The notes below the pieces were generated by a model. The model was not told the DNA's origin. It was given only the letters and a program-made list of their open reading frames with translations, and made no database searches. The position numbers and the translations under genes were made by a program. A DNA stretch of 64,000 nucleotides from Pelecanus crispus (lineage: Eukaryota; Chordata; Aves; Pelecaniformes; Pelecanidae): positions 127,965,388-128,029,387 of the forward strand of contig NC_134644.1 of the NCBI RefSeq assembly GCF_030463565.1, in the 5' to 3' direction. Of the stretch, positions 61,801-64,000 are shown piece after piece (position 1 is the stretch's first letter; every line of letters begins with the position of its first letter).

Positions 61801-63287
61801 CATTTGGCACTGAACACCAGGAACACTTGCACAGAGGTGTGTCCTTGCTGAACAGGGAGATGCCAGTACCTAAAGCAGTGCCCTCACCACCTTTCTCTCA
61901 GTGCTTCATCTTGCCACTCTGAAAGGAAAGATGACAATTCCTGACTCCTAGCTGCAATTTTTCAAACTGTAGAATGAAAACCAGCTGTCCAGGAAATTAA
62001 GTCTTTTATTTCTGATCCTAGGTATGGGATTGATATATGATACTCAAAAGGCTCATGAGGTTGTATGAACGTTTTCAATCAATTGAGAAATGATGGGCAC
62101 TGTTCTCGTGTGAAATCAAGAATAGGCTTGCACATAGAAATCTCGACTCCAACACACTTAATCACCATTTCAAATGTCTTCAAGTTCAATGTGTATCTAC
62201 TGGGAATGTGTCAAGATAAAATTATCACATTAAAAGATTTGTGCTGGATGCTCTTAGTAAATATCAGCTGCACTGATAAAAAAACCAAGTCTTTAAAGTG
62301 ACGCCAGATAACTACATAACATGCTGGTCCTCAAAACTTAATGCTCATACAGGATTATTTTTGAACCAAAACTGCTAACAGGTATCCCTGCCTCTAGAAC
62401 TGTTGTGATAAATGTACAAACAGCCCATGCCTAAGGGTACCTCCTGAACATAACCACAGGCATAAGAAATTAAAAGCATAAGAAAAACCCAAACATAATT
62501 GTTTCAGGAAATAAAAGTGTTAAGTCTTCACCAAATTGCCTAGTTTAAAGAAAACCAAAGATTTTTACATATTGATGACCTGGGAGATGCTTACTACTTC
62601 CTGTAGCCTGGTCTGAGAAGCCCAGAACTGAACAGGCCCTACGCTCAGGAGCAATCAGCTCCAAAAAACTTCTGACTTGGTTTGCCATGAGGAGCAAATA
62701 TGGACTTGGACTTTGAAAGTCCTAGTTTCAAGAGACATTTGTTTAGAAACTATTTTTCTTTGTCTAGAAGCAGTCTTGAATGGGGGGTGGAGTAATGAAA
62801 GGGAAATTAACTCATTCAGGCATGGATTTAGGTATTAGGAAATGTGAAACCAATGAAAATTCTATGAAGAACATTAGGGTGGGTTTTGGCCGTGTATTTA
62901 AATTGCGACATACACTTTAAATAAAATGGGATATTATCACAGACTTCAAGCAGCACATGCTGAAACCCTTATTTAGGGATGAAATTAAATAAGTTTTTTT
63001 CAACAAAATGATCTAAATTTATAATGCCATGTGTGAAGTCAGATCCTCCTATATGCACATGAAGCCTCATTAAGGGAATGAGTGGACGATTCAAGTATCT
63101 GATACCTCCCTGTATCATTCAGAAGTATGACATAAGCAGCTCACTAATTCTGAAAAATTACAGCATGAGGATATTTACCTGAGGCAGTGTAGTCCCAGTC
63201 ATAAAAAGATATTAGAAAATAATTAACTAAAATCATGACAAATCCAGAGAATGTTAACAAGTTGGGAGCAATCCACAAAGGCACTAG
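31669..63287 (-). CDS. SELENOI/EPT1-like ethanolaminephosphotransferase paralog, seven exons joined
   Basis: Predicted membrane CDP-alcohol phosphotransferase, probably moving phosphoethanolamine from CDP-ethanolamine to diacylglycerol in the ER or Golgi. Minus-strand join of 63287-63179, 61100-61026, 56546-56278, 48688-48580, 38218-38170, 35878-35698 and 31851-31669. Every junction has AG acceptor, GT donor and matching phase, giving 325 codons with no stop. The family motif D-x2-DG-x2-AR-x8-G-x3-D-x3-D is complete: [12 protein letters not shown], then [12 protein letters not shown]. Other SELENOI hallmarks are [30 protein letters not shown] and VCQMSSTR. I estimate identity to vertebrate SELENOI at about half in the exons I compared by eye, too low for the bird orthologue, so this is a paralog. 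Family length is near 400; about 40 N-terminal residues lie outside the window and the last 30 or so were not found. Having introns rules out a retrocopy. Confidence 0.9.
31852..35697 (-). other. SELENOI-like gene intron
   Basis: About 3.8 kb, no gene seen. Contains the short tandem duplication at 34243-34298. Confidence 0.75.
34243..34298. repeat. Tandem duplication, unit about 28 bases
   Basis: Two adjacent copies of cca(a)ctaacaNNcatacatttttaattt differing at a few bases. A local duplication rather than a known repeat family. Confidence 0.85.
35698..35878 (-). CDS. SELENOI-like exon: loop and two membrane segments
   Basis: 181 nt, one base plus 60 codons: [60 protein letters not shown]. 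The (S/V)YE-x3-PL-SP, LSP-x-(N/D)IL and P-R-x-F-x-x-M-V-G motifs are those of SELENOI. The acceptor is atttatttacag and the donor ATT|GTAAGT. It runs in phase 0 into the next exon, reproducing the conserved I-V-C-Q-M-S-S-T-R block. Confidence 0.92.
35879..38169 (-). other. SELENOI-like gene intron with CR1
   Basis: About 2.3 kb containing a CR1 fragment at 36728-36855 and a C-rich stretch at 37250-37380. No other gene. Confidence 0.75.
36728..36855 (-). mobile_element. CR1 LINE fragment, 3' end
   Basis: Reverse-oriented CR1: tcatagaatcacagaatggt, gatcttaaagatcatctagt, then gcagggacaccttccactag, accaggttgctcaaagcccc and atccaacctggccttg. 5'-truncated. Confidence 0.95.
38170..38218 (-). CDS. 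SELENOI-like 49-nt microexon
   Basis: Very short exon with acceptor ttctcttccag and donor ACAG|GTAAGT. Read in the phase required by both neighbours it gives [15 protein letters not shown], bounded by a split Gly and a split Arg. It aligns with the family segment between the I-G membrane helix and the TLK loop. The length (2 + 45 + 2) fits both sides exactly, which is the main support. Confidence 0.85.
41929..42002 (-). other. Exon-like segment, possible poison exon
   Basis: 74 bases between acceptor acgcttttcttag and donor GAAG|GTAAAC. It is open in the phase that leaves the 48580 donor ([20 protein letters not shown], then GVEK), but 74 is not a multiple of three, so inclusion shifts the next exon into an early stop. 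Not homologous to anything I recognise. Confidence 0.2.
42544..42567. repeat. Poly(T) run
   Basis: 24 consecutive T followed by cccc. No retroposon body recognised. Confidence 0.95.
46494..46529. repeat. 13-base tandem repeat
   Basis: GAGATTCAAACCT in 2.8 head-to-tail copies; the first two are identical. Confidence 0.95.
47416..47434 (+). repeat. Poly(A) run
   Basis: About 19 A in a row. Simple repeat. Confidence 0.9.
48580..48688 (-). CDS. SELENOI-like exon: membrane and luminal segment
   Basis: Encodes [20 protein letters not shown] and [16 protein letters not shown]. The acceptor is ttttctatag and the donor ATAG|GTAAGT; 36 codons plus one base. It matches the family block with T-A-V-G-V-E-x-W and PFLF. 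It starts in phase 0 after the catalytic exon and ends on the first base of a Gly codon completed by the next exon. Confidence 0.9.
50531..50612. repeat. Ancient palindromic interspersed repeat
   Basis: Arms GGCCCCATCAAAG (50540-50552) and CTTTGATGGAGCC (50585-50597) pair at 12 of 13 positions across a 32-base spacer containing aatggcaaaactccaactgg. It resembles the widespread sauropsid repeat with words like aatggcaaaactccc, probably an old DNA-transposon remnant. The family name is not certain. Confidence 0.55.
51085..51104 (+). repeat. Poly(A) run
   Basis: About 20 A in a row. Simple repeat. Confidence 0.9.
53638..53980. promoter_or_regulatory. Candidate conserved enhancer-like segment
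   Basis: Dense in transcription-factor words: TAATTGG and CCAATTA as a perfect inverted repeat (53642-53648 and 53653-53659), a MEF2 consensus CTATTTATAA (53747-53756), a near-complete Maf/AP-1 element GCTGACTCAGCA (53849-53860), and actaattactg further on. Intronic, with no coding potential. Function is inference. Confidence 0.35.
54791..54960 (+). mobile_element. Ancient L2/MIR-like fragment
   Basis: Diverged match to the 3' end shared by L2 and MIR elements: gcttacaggctttactgaaa, cctcaccacaaatctgtcag, gttattaccattatttccca, then gatgggaaa, acagaggcataggtcact and gttaacagtcctgctctg. No intact coding part. Confidence 0.6.
56278..56546 (-). CDS. SELENOI-like exon: catalytic core
   Basis: 269 nt, 2 + 89 codons. 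After completing the first Asp it encodes [20 protein letters not shown] and DHGLDSWAT, then [11 protein letters not shown], and [20 protein letters not shown] before SQV. All four catalytic Asp, the Gly of DG, the AR pair and the spaced Gly of the CDP-alcohol phosphotransferase motif are present, so the enzyme is predicted active. The His of KHAR is Gln in SELENOI and the choline enzymes as I recall them. The acceptor is ctttctag and the donor GTG|GTAAGT. Confidence 0.92.
56547..61025 (-). other. SELENOI-like gene intron with CR1
   Basis: About 4.5 kb. The only recognised content is a longer CR1 fragment at 57101-57646. A plus-strand frame at 59753-60070 has no domain signature and is treated as chance. 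Confidence 0.75.
57101..57646 (+). mobile_element. CR1 LINE fragment with ORF2 C-terminus and 3' UTR
   Basis: About 545 bases, the longest CR1 piece here. Includes the decayed C-terminal part of the CR1 reverse-transcriptase ORF ([20 protein letters not shown], then [15 protein letters not shown]) and the 3' UTR (ggattggaacaggctgccca, ggttggactcgatggtctta, ttccaacctaaatgattct). It is 5'-truncated. The frame is broken by a stop after GNGLKLR, so it cannot move by itself. Confidence 0.95.
61026..61100 (-). CDS. SELENOI-like exon: second membrane segment up to the first catalytic Asp
   Basis: 75 nt between tttatttcag and TTAG|GTAAAG. Joined to its neighbours it reads [28 protein letters not shown]-x-WVW is a SELENOI feature, and AYALD leads straight into the active site. 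The last base G starts the first Asp codon of the catalytic motif, completed by AC in the next exon, so the intron splits a catalytic codon. Confidence 0.86.
   Translation of the reverse strand, partial: VPVLDLFPPGCGCSVLLPPFALML
61101..63178 (-). other. SELENOI-like gene intron, no feature seen
   Basis: About 2.1 kb without recognised repeats or genes. Confidence 0.75.
63179..63287 (-). CDS. SELENOI-like exon: first membrane segment
   Basis: Encodes [20 protein letters not shown] and [16 protein letters not shown]. The acceptor is tttttaacag and the donor CAG|GTAAAT; 109 nt = 36 codons plus the first base of a Gly codon. APNL(L/I)TFSGF is the conserved start of the catalytic region in choline/ethanolamine phosphotransferases, followed by a hydrophobic helix. 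The N-terminal exon with the initiator Met is not visible in 63288-64000. Confidence 0.88.
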
Positions 63288-64000
63288 CTGTTAAAAAAGA
63301 AAGAAAAAAAAGTTAGAAAAATTGTATTTTCAATTGTAAGTCCTATTTTAATTAAATATTTTTTATCAGGAAAGGAGAAGGCTGTATATGACATCAGCAA
63401 TGTTCAGATTTGTGTATATTTTCCCATTTTCAAATTAAAATAGTTTTTATTTTCAAATTTATTTTCAAATCTAATTCTTTTGCCTGATCTTTGTGACTGC
63501 AGTAAAAATGTCATTTAAAAATGTCGTAGTTCCTACGTTATACACAATCCTTATTTTCCCAGCCACCAAGGAAACCTTCCCGCAATTGTGCATATCACAA
63601 CTGAAAGAAGACTGCAGCACCCCAGTGTGGTAATTCAGCATCCACGTGGCAGGTTTTTTTAAGCATCCTATTCCCACACTATAACAAGGAAATTTCCTCT
63701 TCTAAAATATGTTAATAATTTCCAACTCAAAGCATCAACAAAATCAGACACTGAGTGCATTACCCTTTTAGATCCACAAGAACTCCCTGTTACAAGCAGC
63801 TCCCTACTTCTCTAGACAGTAAGTTTCCGCAGGGTCTCCGTCTTTAGCCATAAATTATGAACACTCCATTAATTCATTTGACTTTGTAGAGTGCTGAAAA
63901 GGACTCTCTGTCTTCACCTAAGCCTCTAATTCTTTGTCCCATTAACCATTCTCAGTTATTCATCCCCTGTGGCTTTGAGGTATTCCTTACACTGCAACAA
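63288..64000 (-). other. SELENOI-like gene intron, window end
   Basis: No match to the expected N-terminal exon (a family-like F-D-K-Y-x-Y block) on the minus strand, so that exon should lie beyond 64000. Confidence 0.7.

Noticed and set aside
1..64000. CRISPR array, tRNA, rRNA, bacterial operon or phage-like system
   Set aside because: No regularly spaced repeats, cloverleaf-like genes or operon-like gene packing. Everything recognisable is a split vertebrate gene or a vertebrate repeat.

Overview
This is a stretch of bird nuclear genome. The evidence is split genes with GT/AG introns, CR1 LINE tails ending in ATTCTATG-type repeats, a solo retroviral LTR of a kind common in birds, and AT-rich introns with vertebrate-style microsatellites. 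I see no bacterial genes, CRISPR array, rRNA or tRNA. Most open frames in the window are chance frames in introns.

Plus strand, 1 to about 27.9 kb: the 3' part of MAPRE2 (end-binding protein EB2/RP1, a microtubule plus-end tracking protein). Five coding exons were placed to the base from splice sites and matching phases: 86-231, 2265-2478, 13514-13653, 17905-18063 and 23902-23973. They encode the last 242 residues: most of the CH domain, a Ser/Pro/Lys linker, the EB-homology coiled coil and the terminal EEY. The first exon(s) lie upstream of the window. A long 3' UTR with several AATAAA signals follows. The 11 kb intron after 2478 carries a sense-oriented solo LTR and a CR1 fragment.

Minus strand, from beyond 64 kb down to about 31.7 kb: a divergent, intron-containing relative of SELENOI/EPT1 (ethanolaminephosphotransferase 1, CDP-alcohol phosphotransferase family). 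Seven coding exons (63287-63179, 61100-61026, 56546-56278, 48688-48580, 38218-38170, 35878-35698, 31851-31669) join in perfect phase into 325 codons with no stop. The full CDP-alcohol phosphotransferase active-site motif is present, its first Asp codon split by an intron. The N-terminal exon is outside the window, and I could not identify the last exon, where a selenocysteine would sit in SELENOI.

The two genes are convergent, with a gap of about 4 to 8 kb depending on the polyadenylation sites used. I infer no functional link between microtubule-tip binding and phospholipid synthesis from this arrangement. The rest is introns with CR1 pieces, one diverged L2/MIR-like fragment, one ancient palindromic repeat, simple repeats and a few segments that look like conserved regulatory DNA. 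The most interesting item is the SELENOI-like paralog and its unresolved C-terminus.
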